Assembly (NCBI GenBank): GCA_025558095.1
Contig: JAIVFI010000014.1
Coordinates: 186,001 to 250,000, forward strand
Direction of reading: 5' to 3'
Source of the DNA: Hyaloraphidium curvatum
Taxonomy: Eukaryota > Monoblepharomycota > Hyaloraphidiomycetes > Hyaloraphidiales > Hyaloraphidiaceae
DNA length: 64,000 nt
Of this stretch, positions 9,862 to 19,159 are shown in pieces. The position numbers were made by a program, and so were the translations under genes. How positions within the stretch are numbered: the stretch's first letter is position 1; every line of letters begins with the position of its first letter. The notes under the pieces are model-generated. The model had not been told where the DNA came from. It saw only the letters and a list, made by a program, of their open reading frames with translations, and ran no database searches.

Positions 9862-11257
9862 ATGCCCGCGCCGTTCCCAACCGCAGGGCTCCGCGCCCTG
9901 GCCACCGCGGCCTGCGCCGCCCTGGTGGCGTCGGCGGCCGCGCTCCCGACTGGCGAGCAGGACGCCCCGGCCGTCCTGTTCCGACGGTCCTGCCGCGAGT
10001 GTCCCGAGGATTTCATGTGCGAGTTCGGGTACCCCGATGCCCCGGAGGGGTTGCAGGCCTGCGTGGGGTACAGCGAGTCCCTGGAGCACCTCTACCGCCG
10101 CTACGGCGGCGCCGCGGAGGTCGGTGTGGGCGCGCACATGATCCCTGCTTCGCGTCTTGACCGCACTTTGCTTCCAGAGGCAGGCGACCGCCTCCGCCCG
10201 GACGGAGGGGACCAGCTCCACGACCTCGCAGGCGACGCAGACCGGCTCGACGACCAGCTTGTCCGCGACGAGCTCGACCGCTTCGAATTCGCAGACGACG
10301 AGCACCAGGGCCACAACCAGCACCGGGCCGTCCACCAGCACCGGGCCCACAACCACGAAGCCGGTGCGATCCATTTCGCCGCCCGCTTCCGTCGCGCTGG
10401 AGCCTGATTCGATTCCCATCAGACGGTGACGCTCAGCTTCTTGAGCCTCGCTGCCGGGACTTCGGTGTCGACGTCGTTCAACAGCCACGTGGCGTCCAAG
10501 ACGATCGGAATCCACAACGCGGGCTCGTAGCCGGTCACCATCACGGCCGTACAGGTCGAGGGAAGTGGAACGACCAGCGCCTCGTGGACCTATTCCGAGA
10601 TGGCTCCGAGCATCATCGCCGCCGGGCAGACGGCCGACCTCGTGGTGTACGTCACGCACACGGGTACCAGTGCCAACAGGGGAACGGCCACCAACACGTT
10701 CACGGTGTTTGCCACCGCGACGGGGGCGATCGTGACGCCGAGCGCCAAGACCATCAAGGCCACGGGCGTCGTCTCGAAAAGGGTGTGTGCCGAAGCGAGG
10801 CCGGGTCGTGGTGCGGGGCGAGTTCTAAAGGCCCACCTTGCAGGGAGCAACGCTGAGCGTTTTCGGCGTCGCCCAGTCTGGCACTTTCGCAACATCTGTA
10901 CCGACGGTTTCCGCCACTCGGGCGCTCAGGGTGACCAACATTGGCAATGCCCCGCTGACGATCAGCACCGTCTCCGTCGCGGGAAATGCGGACGACGCCC
11001 CGGCCTCCTGGAGCTGCGGCCCGCTCGACACCACGGTCCTCGTCTCCGCCGCCGACGCCACGATGACGTGCACCACGACCGCCGTCAGCCTGGGCAAACC
11101 GTCGGCCACCGCCACGGTTTCGATCCTTGCAGACGGGGAGCCTACGGACGCGCCGGTGGTCTCGAAGACGTACGTCGTCACGCCGATCGCAGCTGTCCGA
11201 TGCGGACGTAACGTTGAGGAAAGCGTCGCGCCGAAGGACGAAATCGGGCATGTGTGA
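9862..11257 (+). CDS. Secreted protein with Ser/Thr linker and two Ig-like repeats; in-frame TAG (possible pseudogene)
   Basis: Four exons fit well: 9862-10125, 10178-10363, 10423-10782 and 10844-11257. All have phase 0 and introns of 52-61 nt. Exon 1 starts with a signal peptide (LRALATAACAALVASAAALP) and a small Cys motif (CRECPEDFMC). Exon 2 is a Ser/Thr-rich linker typical of O-glycosylated stalks. Exons 3 and 4 each encode a repeat of the ASPM/SPD-2/Hydin-like immunoglobulin type: TIGIHNAGS followed by PVTITAVQVEG, and ALRVTNIGNAPLTISTVSVAG. The first repeat is interrupted by TAG at 10528-10530, exactly between the two conserved strands. A 66-nt alternative intron (GTGTCG...CGTAG) would remove the stop but also part of the domain. 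Pseudogenisation or readthrough are the other explanations. An extracellular or surface location is inferred from the signal peptide. Confidence 0.6.
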
Positions 11258-11348
11258 ACGGACCTGCGGCCCGTTCAGTGTCATGTCGTGCCTGCTGATG
11301 TCCTACCTAGATGCGAGCCTGTGTACGCCTCATCGCCCGCCCACCGAC

Positions 11349-11742
11349 CTAGACATAGACCCGATACCCCCATTCTCCTGTCGTCTCGCCCCGGTCTCTG
11401 ACGTGGTGCTGCACGCCTGGCAGCCCCGTCCTCAGCATGCGTGCCATCTTGACGTTGGCAAAGGAACCGGGGACGATGGCCTCGTGCAGGGAGCTGCAAT
11501 ATCGCGAAAGCTCAACCAAGTCCTCCTCCATCTCAGTGCGCCGGGCTTCCGGGATGGCGTTGAACAGAAAGCTGCAAGTATCGGCGGCCCACCTTACTTG
11601 CGCAGCGCGGCTGCCAGATCCTTGGCTTTTCCCCCACCAAGAAGAGCAAGTGCGCGGTGAGGATGTACGTGTGATGCAGAGCGGCACCGAGATACTCCTT
11701 TGTGGATTTCCGCGGCCACCGGTCCGTACCAAGTAGGCGTTC
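11349..11742 (-). pseudogene. 3' part of minus-strand gene split by the retrotransposon
   Basis: Continuation, on the far side of the retrotransposon, of the gene whose 5' part lies at 22387-23043. Protein-like segments sit in three different frames: KSTKEYLGAALHHTYILTAH, then GGGKAKDLAAALRK, then CSFLFNAIPEARRTEMEEDL and SLHEAIVPGSFANVKMARML. They follow the minus strand in order and could be joined only by frameshifts, so the gene was probably already decaying. The reading frame across the reconstructed empty site continues as RCVISNAYLVRT before the first frame change. No family is recognised. Confidence 0.55.
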
Positions 11743-12218
11743 TGCGAAGGTACAGGACGTCTGACATTCGGACAAGGGTATTTTCATTTTCGGTTCGGAG
11801 GCGTGGAGGCGTCGGTCCTCGCGATCGACTCGTGATCGACTCGCGATCGACTCGCGAGTGACTCGCGAGTCACTCGCGAGCGACTCGCGAGCGACTCGCA
11901 AGTGACTCGGCACAGCCACCCTCCTGGGATATATAAAGAGCGGGACATGTAACAGTACAATCTTGATCGCCAGTTGACTCTACGTGCTCTCCGTGTCGTT
12001 CGACCACCGTGCGGAACCCCGCCCGGCCGGATCCTCGTTCTGAGAGCCCTTGGGACGCACCCCGGGAGACATCCCGTAACCTCTTTCCCCCGGCTACAGT
12101 CAAGTATCTTCAGCGCTGTTCGCTTATTCATATTCAGGGCCTATCCGACCCGAAGAGCCGAGCGGGATTCGCGCGCCGGGTTAGAGCTTCAGGCCCGGTT
12201 CCGACCCGGACCGTCGCA
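11743..12218 (+). repeat. 5' LTR
   Basis: 476 bp, starting TGCGAAGG and ending CCGTCGCA. Contains eight 11-bp units, a TATA box at 11930-11937 and a downstream transcribed part identical to the 3' LTR. The only difference from the 3' LTR is one extra 11-bp unit. Confidence 0.95.
11824..11937 (+). promoter_or_regulatory. LTR promoter: eight 11-bp repeats plus TATA box
   Basis: Eight consecutive 11-mers of the form A(T/G)(C/T)GACTCGCG occupy 11824-11911. The TATATAAA box follows 18 bp later at 11930-11937. The unit length is about one DNA helical turn, so each unit would face the same side. The likely role is a binding-site array for an activator (inference). The 3' LTR has seven units. Confidence 0.75.
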
Positions 12219-12236
12219 CTGGTCCGACCTCCGTGA
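12219..12236 (+). other. Putative primer-binding site
   Basis: Directly after the 5' LTR, one base precedes TGGTCCGACCTCCG. TGG is the complement of a tRNA 3' CCA end, and the position is right for minus-strand priming. I could not assign the tRNA. Confidence 0.5.
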
Positions 12237-12385
12237 TCCTGCTCTCGGGTCTTCGACACCTCGTTCGACTTCAGTTTCGACTTCGATAATCCAAAAACAA
12301 CTTCGCCTGGCACCGGCGCTTGTCGACTGCCACTCTTTTCTGTCAACCGTATTCCGTCAACCAAGTTCATTCCCCTTCGCCAAAC

Positions 12386-14041
12386 ATGGACCCCGTTCAA
12401 GAAGCCGCCCCTCAGCAGGAGGTTCAGCAGCCTCAGGAAGCTAACGATTTGCAGAACAACCCGCAGGCCCAGGCGATTATCCAAGCTGCGCAGGCCGCGA
12501 TCCAGCAAGTCGGCGCCGCCGCCAACGACGTCGCCCAACTCGCCGCCCAGCAAGCCGCCCAGCAAGCCGTCGCCGATCAGCTTGCCGCTCAGCTCGTGGC
12601 GCAACAGACCGCTCAGCAGTTGCCAGCTGCCCAAGTTCAACAGCAAGCCGCCGCCGAGCAGCTTGCAGCGCAGCAGCTCCAGCAGCTCGCCGCACAGCAG
12701 CAGGGTCAGCGGAGCGAGCAAGCCCCGGCTGTCAACGCTGCCGCCGCTGGTCTCCAGCCGCAGCAGTTCGTCGACGCCGTACGGGCCATCGTTGGCGCTC
12801 AGCCGCCGAACGATGGAAGCACCGGCCTCCCCCAGGCGGATCGCCAGGGCGGAGCCGCCAAGCTCCCGGCTCAGCTGCTGCCTGCTTCTGTTCAGCCCTT
12901 CGATCCCGCTACGCAGGACCCGGAAGACTTCTTCCGCGACCTCACTACGGTTCTCACGGCGTTCGGCTCCATCAACAACCTCGTCAAGGTCTTCCCGGTC
13001 TTCCTTGGGCCTCTGCCGCGCGCAATGTGGCACAACATCACGCCGCAGAACCGCCCTCCGGACTATCCCGCGACGGCCACCTATCCTCCGGTGACCCAGA
13101 ACGATGTGCTTGCCTGGCTACGCTACCACTTCGAGCCCCGCGACGCATCGATGCATTATCGCCGGCACTACAACACGATTCAGATGACCAACGATGAGAC
13201 CCTCGACGCCTTCGTTGCCCGCGTATCCCTGGCCGAGACGCGTTTCCTCTCGCACTGCGGCGATCAGCTTCCTACCAGGGAAGTGCAAGACAGCGTGTAC
13301 GGCCAGAACCTGCTCTACGGACTGCGCCCGGAGCTACGCGGGAAGGCGCTGGAGCTCCTCGGGGATCACCTCATCAACCGCACTTCCGTCACCAAGGTCA
13401 TCGAGAAGATGCGCACCGTCATGCAAGCATCGGGCCCTGCGCAGCCGCGCGACATCCGTTTCCTGGGCCAGAACTCGATTTCGGAGATTCCGGCTCTGGT
13501 CGGCCAGCACTCGTCTTCGGGCTCCTCCAAGGCGACCGACAAGGCGACGACGGAAGTGCTGCTGGCTCATACGCAGGCTCTCACAAAGCTGCTGGAGCCT
13601 AAGGGAGAGCGCAGGCCCACCGGTGGACCGCCGGGGGAGTCTGCGTTCCGGCCTCCGCGCCGTTTCGTCCCCTTCCAGTCTCGTCGGAGCCAGCCGTTGC
13701 CGCCTTCGGGGCCGAACAGCGACCTCGTCGAGATCAAGGAGCTCATCACCAAGCTGCTGCCGTCGCCTCGCCATCAGGTTCAGGCCGCGGAGACCAGGTC
13801 GAACCCCCCCGCGAGGCCTCCTCCGATCGATCGGCCCCGCCAGCAGCAGGAGCGCCAGGATCGCCGGCCCTTCACCTCGGAGTACCGCGACCAGAAGCGC
13901 TTCCAGCCTCGCCACTGCCATCTCTGTGGCATGGATGGGCATGCTCAGGACGAGTGCTGGGAGTTGGAGAAGAATGCCAACCGCCGCCCACTCAACTGGA
14001 AGTCTCGCCTCGGCAACACCCCTTCGATGCCAAAAAACTAG
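12386..14041 (+). CDS. gag: Retrotransposon Gag
   Basis: 551 residues from the ATG of MDPVQEAAP; the frame is open upstream to 12320, so an earlier start is possible. Residues 1-150 are a Gln/Ala-rich segment with heptad-like AAQQA repeats. The central part (about 165-370) has the retrotransposon capsid character: FDPATQDPEDFFRDL, VLAWLRYHFEP, QMTNDETLDAFVARV and YGLRPELRGKALELL. Near the C-terminus is one CCHC zinc knuckle, CHLCGMDGHAQDEC. Gag forms the virus-like particle and binds RNA. The last codons before the stop form the frameshift site that produces Gag-Pol. The product ends in TAG at 14039-14041. Confidence 0.93.
   Translation: MDPVQEAAPQQEVQQPQEANDLQNNPQAQAIIQAAQAAIQQVGAAANDVAQLAAQQAAQQAVADQLAAQLVAQQTAQQLPAAQVQQQAAAEQLAAQQLQQLAAQQQGQRSEQAPAVNAAAAGLQPQQFVDAVRAIVGAQPPNDGSTGLPQADRQGGAAKLPAQLLPASVQPFDPATQDPEDFFRDLTTVLTAFGSINNLVKVFPVFLGPLPRAMWHNITPQNRPPDYPATATYPPVTQNDVLAWLRYHFEPRDASMHYRRHYNTIQMTNDETLDAFVARVSLAETRFLSHCGDQLPTREVQDSVYGQNLLYGLRPELRGKALELLGDHLINRTSVTKVIEKMRTVMQASGPAQPRDIRFLGQNSISEIPALVGQHSSSGSSKATDKATTEVLLAHTQALTKLLEPKGERRPTGGPPGESAFRPPRRFVPFQSRRSQPLPPSGPNSDLVEIKELITKLLPSPRHQVQAAETRSNPPARPPPIDRPRQQQERQDRRPFTSEYRDQKRFQPRHCHLCGMDGHAQDECWELEKNANRRPLNWKSRLGNTPSMPKN
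14032..14041 (+). promoter_or_regulatory. Programmed -1 ribosomal frameshift site (A AAA AAC)
   Basis: The heptamer A AAA AAC at 14032-14038 lies in the correct register relative to the gag frame (CCA AAA AAC TAG) and directly before the gag stop. Slipping back one base gives AAA AAA CTA GCT, which is exactly the pol frame (KKLALPSV). This is the classic eukaryotic slippery heptamer. A downstream stem or pseudoknot is expected but was not modelled. Confidence 0.88.
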
Positions 14042-17000
14042 CTTTGCCCTCAGTGCCGCACGGCCATAGGGGGGCAGAGATCCAAGCTCTTGAACCACAT
14101 GTGGAACCTCTTCCTGGAACTTCCCCGCTGCCGGACGGCACGGACCCTTCATCTCCTGGCGGATCGCCGGAGTTGTCGGATTCCGCGACCGATGAACCGA
14201 CGGCGGAGGACCACGTTCATCATTGGCCCTTCGGGGGCACGGAGTACATCCTCTTCCTCGAGGCGGAGGCAGCTCGACAGGCCGCCGTTCGTCAGCAGCG
14301 GGAGGCGCTCATGCCGATCGACGAGACCCTGGCCCCGCCGCCGGCAGCGGATTCGGCGTCGCCCGGCTCGGTCGAGGTCGTGGGAAACGGTGAACCGGCG
14401 GCACAGGATGCGGACGCGGGATCAGCGGATGCACCTATGCACGAGGGCCCGACCGTCCGCGCCGTTCCCGGACCTTTCGAAAGGCCCCCTCCTCCTTCCG
14501 CCTACGCACGACCACCGCTGCCTGGCCCTCGGCCTCGCCCGCGGCCACCTGCTCCGGTCGCCCCTCCGCCGGATCGCTGGACGTGGACTTCGCAAGTGCA
14601 GTTCCACTATCAGGCGGCACGCGTTTCGGCATGGGTCAACGGCGTGAATACCCCCGCGGCCCTCGTCGACTCCGGTGCCTCAGTGGTGGCGGTTCGGTCG
14701 TCCTTCTTCTGCCGGATCCACCCGTCGCCACCGATCAAACCATGGACACTCGGCACCCTCAGCACGGCCGCGGCCGGCGGAACCATGTGGGTCCGCGGAG
14801 TTGCTAAGATGGACATCCTGGTCGGGAATCAACACTGCGTCATGGACGTCGCCATCATGGACGGTCTCATGGACGACGTGATCCTCGGCACCCCTTGGCT
14901 CTCCGCCCTACGCGTTCAGATGGACTGGGAGACGCCGGTCCTCTATTTCAAGGACGATCCGGAGGGGGTCGTCGTGCCAATGCACATTGTTGCGCGACCG
15001 CTCTTCGGATCACACCTGGTCGCCCCGCTCCATTCAACCACCTCCATCACGGTCTACCCCAACGAGGACGTCTCGATCACCGCTGAGCTGGCCCCGACGA
15101 CTCCCTTGGCGACCGTCGTGGAGATGGACTTGACAGGGGTCATCGAGACGCCGAACACTTCGCCGTTCGATCGCCTCTTCATCATCCCGTCGGCGACGCC
15201 CGACAGAGACGGTCGGCTGCCGATTCTCATCCGCAACTACGGGACGACACCGGTCACGATCGGCCCGGGCACCCACCTCGGCCGCTTCCGCGTGCGGATT
15301 CCTGGATTTCTCGCTCCGGAACCGCCCACGTATCTGGCTCCCGCGCAGATCTCGATGCTGGAGCCCGAGCTGCCCCACACCGAACCGGCCGAATCCACGC
15401 TCACGGTCGAGGAGACCATCGATCTGTTCGCGGTGCCCTCGCCGGGATCGATTGGACCACCTCAGCCTCCCGGCGTGGAGCCTCCTCCGGTCGAGGCTAT
15501 CGAGCTCAAGATGGACCAAACGATCCTGAGCGAGGGGGACAAACCTCGTTTCCATAAGCTCTGCGACCGCTACCGGGACGTGTTTGGTCCTTGGATCGGC
15601 AAGCTGCGCAACCATCGCTTCCGGATCGACACGGGCGACCTCAAGCCGATCCACCAGATGCCGTACCGGACCCCGTTCCGGCTTCGCGGGGAAATGGACA
15701 AGATCATCGACGACCTGCTCGTGCAGGGCGTAGTCGTCCCCTCGCGAAGCCCCTGGGCCACGCCCTGCATCATGGTGCCAAAAGGGCACGGCTCGGGCGA
15801 ATGGCGCCTGGTGATCGATTACCGGAAGCTCAACGCCGCCACCAAGCGCGACGTCTACCCGATGAAGAACCCAAGCGACACTCTCGCTCTCCTCAGCGCG
15901 GCCAAGGTGTGGAGCGTTTGCGACATCCGCTCCGGCTTTTGGCACGTGGAGGTGGCCGACGAGGACAAGGAAAAGACGGCCTTCACGACGCACCGCGGTC
16001 TCTACCAGTGGGAGCGGATGGCCATGGGCTTTACCAACGCTCCTGCAACCTTTGCTCGGATCATGGACGAGCTCCTCGCCGGCCTCCAGTGGTACTGCTT
16101 GGTGGTCTTCATCGACGACATCATTATCTTCTCGCAGACGGTCGACGAGCACCTCGTGCACCTGGAGCTCCTCTTTGACCGACTGCGCGAGGCCGGGATG
16201 ACTCTGAAGCTGGCCAAATGCAAGTTCTTCCGCCGCGAGGTCAAATACCTCGGGCATTACGTCACCGCCGACGGCCTCAAGGTCGACCCCGAGAAGACCC
16301 GCGCGGTGGACCAGTTCCCCCGCCCAACGACCAAGAAGGAGCTCCAATCGTTTCTCGGCCTCTCCAACTACTATCGCCCCTTCATTGCCGGCTACGCCAA
16401 CATTGCCAGCCCGCTCACCCGCCTGACGCAGGACGGCGTCTCGGTCTCTCGGGCCTGGGACGACGCATGCGAGGCCGCCTTCCGTATGCTAAAGGAACGG
16501 CTTACGTCGGCGCCCGTGCTCCGTCGCCCCGACTTTTCCAAGCGCTTCGTCTTGTTCACGGATGCCAGCGATATCGGCCTCGGCGCGGTGCTCAGCCAGC
16601 GGGACTCCGATGGCAAGGAGTACGTCATCGCCTACGCCAGCCGCGCTCTGCAGCCGAACGAGCGCAAGTGGGACACTCGGGAGCGCGAAGCCCTGGCCGT
16701 TGTTTGGGCATGCGAGCATTTCCGGGCGTATTTGATCGGGGACGAGTTTGAGGTGGTCACCGACCATAGCGCCCTCAAATGGCTCTTGGAGACCTCCAAG
16801 CCGGGCCGCCTACAGCGCTGGATCCTCCGGCTCTCGGACTTCAGGTTCCAGATCATCCATCGCTCGGGCAAAGCGAACTCCAACGCCGACTTCCTGTCTC
16901 GTCAGCTCGTGGCGCCGTCGCCCGACGAGGACGTGCCTATGGGCGACCCCGAGGAAATCTTGGACATCCCTGCCTTTTGGCCCCCAAACCCTCCCGACCC

Positions 17001-19089
17001 CTTGCCTTTTTCTTCTTTTTCTGGGGGGGGACGGGCGCCCGGATTCCTCTCCGGGAGTGATCTCGGTCAGACTTCCCGTTCTTCGTCAACCCCAGTCACC
17101 GAGTCAGACTCGGGACGAGCTACTGCGGGTTCCTCAGTCAATTGTGAATCAATGGAGCGAGTGCTGTCTGGCACGGAGTTCCCGGCCACGGTTGCCGCAG
17201 TGGAGGGAACCCTGTGGAGCGATCCGGGGACCCTGCCCGAGGCTGCGGCACCGGAGACGCAGATCCTCCTGCCGATCCCAACGACGAACGCACAGGTCGA
17301 CCCGGCAGACGTGCCTGAGCGAGACCTGGCGTTCCTTCATCCGGCACTGCTTGAGGTGCTACCCGATGTCGGGGGCATCAGTGCTATTGACCTTGCCGAC
17401 GTCAGATCCCGGGATGCCCTGCGCAAAGTGCAAGAAGCCGACGTCGAGACCAGCGCGCTGATCCGCTTCGTGCGAGACGGGGAGCTCCCTCCCAACGTGA
17501 ATCTGGCCAAATTCTGCAAGAAGTACGGCGAGCAGTACTTCCTCGCTACGGACGGCGTGCTCTGCCGGCGCGATGTACTCGCGACTGGTACCCGTCGTAT
17601 CCCGGTCACCCAGCTCGTGATACCGCACGAGCTGAGGGAGGCCTACCTGCAACGTGCGCACGACGATCCCCTGAGCGGGCACGTCGGGCGACACCGGGCG
17701 TACAGCAATCTGCGGCGCCGCGTATATTGGGTCGGCATGGCGCACGACGTTCGCCGCTGGACGCGAGCCTGCCTTACATGCATGACCCGGAAGATGCCTT
17801 CGGTATCGAACCAGGGCTTACTGAAATCGGTTCCTCTCACTGGTCCCAACGAGGACATCTACATCGACTACATCGGCGAGATCAATCCGGCCACGCCCCG
17901 CGGCAACAAGTACCTTCTCGTCGTCTACGATCCGTTCACTAAATGGGTCGCGGCGTATCCGACTCCGGACCTCTCTGGGCCGACGACGGCGAAGCTGCTC
18001 TATACGCGATGGATTCTCGAGCACGGTCTTCCGAAGCGGATTCACCACGACAACGCCTCGAACCTGGACAACCATTACATGGAGTACCTGCTCAAGCTAC
18101 TCGGCATCAACCGGGGCCTGGTCACGGTTGGGCATCCCAGGGCTTCCCTCGCGGAGCGCCCGAACCGGTGGATCATCGACGCCCTGAGCGCAGCGGTCTC
18201 CAAGAACTACCAGACATGGGACGAGGACATCGTGGGGGTCATCTTTGCCTTCCGGACCTCCATCCACGCGACGACCGGCGAAACTCCGTTCTTTCTGATG
18301 CATGGTCGGGATGCTCGTATTCCGCTCGACCTACTTTACGACGAGACCGAGATTCGCGAGCCAGTGCACCTGCGGGCCAGCGACGAGGAGGACAAGAAGA
18401 CAGAGGATGAGCGCCGGCGGACCTACGTCGTGGAGCTCGTGGCGCAGCTTCGTGCGGCCTACGACCTGGTGGCCGAGAAGATGGCCGCAGCGGCGGAGAC
18501 TCGGAACGCCAAGGCCAACGCTACCCGGCTTCCGATTACCTTCCGCCCCGGCGACCTCGTGCTCATCTGGGGACCAGAACGACCGCGCAAGGGCGAGCCG
18601 GGCAAGTTCGTCTCTCGTTATCTTGGGCCCTACCGCATCGAGGAGTCAGGCCACACCGAGCTCACCTGGAAGTGTAGACACGTCTACGAGACCGACCACG
18701 TCACCACTGTGCATGTGGACCGGCTGGCGCGCTACAAGCCTTGGGAGTCGGCCACCTTCAACGCGCGCTCGTGGAACGCACGCGCCCCGGAGCTCGCCGC
18801 CGGTGAAGAGCTCGATCTCTCGGAACCGGTGAACGAGTTCGAAGAGGAAATCGAGGTCGAGAACGCGCTTGGGAACGAGCAGGAGTACACCGTCGAGGAC
18901 ATCGTCGGCCACGAGGGCCAGGGTCACGGACTCAAGTTCGAGGTCAAGTGGCGGGGCTTCGCTCGCACGACCAAGCTCCCTCTGGACATGTTGCACGGCG
19001 CCATAGGGATCGTCCGCGCCTATGCCGATCGCGTTGGTCTCCAGCTCCCGACGGGTCTCCCCAGGCGCATGCGGACTCGGCGTCGCTAG
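14038..19089 (+). CDS. pol: Retrotransposon Pol (protease, RT, RNase H, integrase, chromodomain), expressed as Gag-Pol
   Basis: The -1 frame relative to gag is open from about 13954 and is entered at 14038, giving about 1,680 residues. The aspartic protease has ALVDSGAS (near 14660). The reverse transcriptase has IDYRKLNAATKRDVYP and the catalytic FIDDIIIFS (near 16110). RNase H has FTDASDIGLGAVLS and TDHSALKWLL. The integrase has an HHCC finger ending CLTCM. Its catalytic residues are D in IDYIGE, D in HHDNASN and E in AERPNRW, with 34 residues between the last two. A GPY/F-type module (RYLGPYRIEE) and a C-terminal chromodomain (EYTVEDIVGH, FEVKWRGF) follow. The chromodomain places it among chromoviruses, which target modified chromatin. 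The linker between RNase H and integrase is long and Pro/Ser-rich. Confidence 0.95.
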   Translation, partial: LALPSVPHGHRGAEIQALEPHVEPLPGTSPLPDGTDPSSPGGSPELSDSATDEPTAEDHVHHWPFGGTEYILFLEAEAARQAAVRQQREALMPIDETLAPPPAADSASPGSVEVVGNGEPAAQDADAGSADAPMHEGPTVRAVPGPFERPPPPSAYARPPLPGPRPRPRPPAPVAPPPDRWTWTSQVQFHYQAARVSAWVNGVNTPAALVDSGASVVAVRSSFFCRIHPSPPIKPWTLGTLSTAAAGGTMWVRGVAKMDILVGNQHCVMDVAIMDGLMDDVILGTPWLSALRVQMDWETPVLYFKDDPEGVVVPMHIVARPLFGSHLVAPLHSTTSITVYPNEDVSITAELAPTTPLATVVEMDLTGVIETPNTSPFDRLFIIPSATPDRDGRLPILIRNYGTTPVTIGPGTHLGRFRVRIPGFLAPEPPTYLAPAQISMLEPELPHTEPAESTLTVEETIDLFAVPSPGSIGPPQPPGVEPPPVEAIELKMDQTILSEGDKPRFHKLCDRYRDVFGPWIGKLRNHRFRIDTGDLKPIHQMPYRTPFRLRGEMDKIIDDLLVQGVVVPSRSPWATPCIMVPKGHGSGEWRLVIDYRKLNAATKRDVYPMKNPSDTLALLSAAKVWSVCDIRSGFWHVEVADEDKEKTAFTTHRGLYQWERMAMGFTNAPATFARIMDELLAGLQWYCLVVFIDDIIIFSQTVDEHLVHLELLFDRLREAGMTLKLAKCKFFRREVKYLGHYVTADGLKVDPEKTRAVDQFPRPTTKKELQSFLGLSNYYRPFIAGYANIASPLTRLTQDGVSVSRAWDDACEAAFRMLKERLTSAPVLRRPDFSKRFVLFTDASDIGLGAVLSQRDSDGKEYVIAYASRALQPNERKWDTREREALAVVWACEHFRAYLIGDEFEVVTDHSALKWLLETSKPGRLQRWILRLSDFRFQIIHRSGKANSNADFLSRQLVAPSPDEDVPMGDPEEILDIPAFWPPNPPDPLPFSSFSGGGRAPGFLSGSDLGQTSRSSSTPVTESDSGRATAGSSVNCESMERVLSGTEFPATVAAVEGTLWSDPGTLPEAAAPETQILLPIPTTNAQVDPADVPERDLAFLHPALLEVLPDVGGISAIDLADVRSRDALRKVQEADVETSALIRFVRDGELPPNVNLAKFCKKYGEQYFLATDGVLCRRDVLATGTRRIPVTQLVIPHELREAYLQRAHDDPLSGHVGRHRAYSNLRRRVYWVGMAHDVRRWTRACLTCMTRKMPSVSNQGLLKSVPLTGPNEDIYIDYIGEINPATPRGNKYLLVVYDPFTKWVAAYPTPDLSGPTTAKLLYTRWILEHGLPKRIHHDNASNLDNHYMEYLLKLLGINRGLVTVGHPRASLAERPNRWIIDALSAAVSKNYQTWDEDIVGVIFAFRTSIHATTGETPFFLMHGRDARIPLDLLYDETEIREPVHLRASDEEDKKTEDERRRTYVVELVAQLRAAYDLVAEKMAAAAETRNAKANATRLPITFRPGDLVLIWGPERPRKGEPGKFVSRYLGPYRIEESGHTELTWKCRHVYETDHVTTVHVDRLARYKPWESATFNARSWNARAPELAAGEELDLSEPVNEFEEEIEVENALGNEQEYTVEDIVGHEGQGHGLKFEVKWRGFARTTKLPLDMLHGAIGIVRAYADRVGLQLPTGLPRRMRTRRR

Positions 19090-19159
19090 TAACACCAACG
19101 ACGTCTATCCGGTCACAGCACTACCATCTCTGTGCTCCGATCCCCGGCTTTTCACTGAC

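Noticed and set aside
10462-10530. 66-nt intron removing the TAG in the secreted-protein gene
   Set aside because: Phase fits, but the donor is weak and it would delete a conserved strand of the repeat; kept only as an alternative.
11743-12218. The 11-bp LTR array as a CRISPR-like repeat
   Set aside because: Units are contiguous without spacers, only 11 bp long and lie in a eukaryotic LTR promoter.
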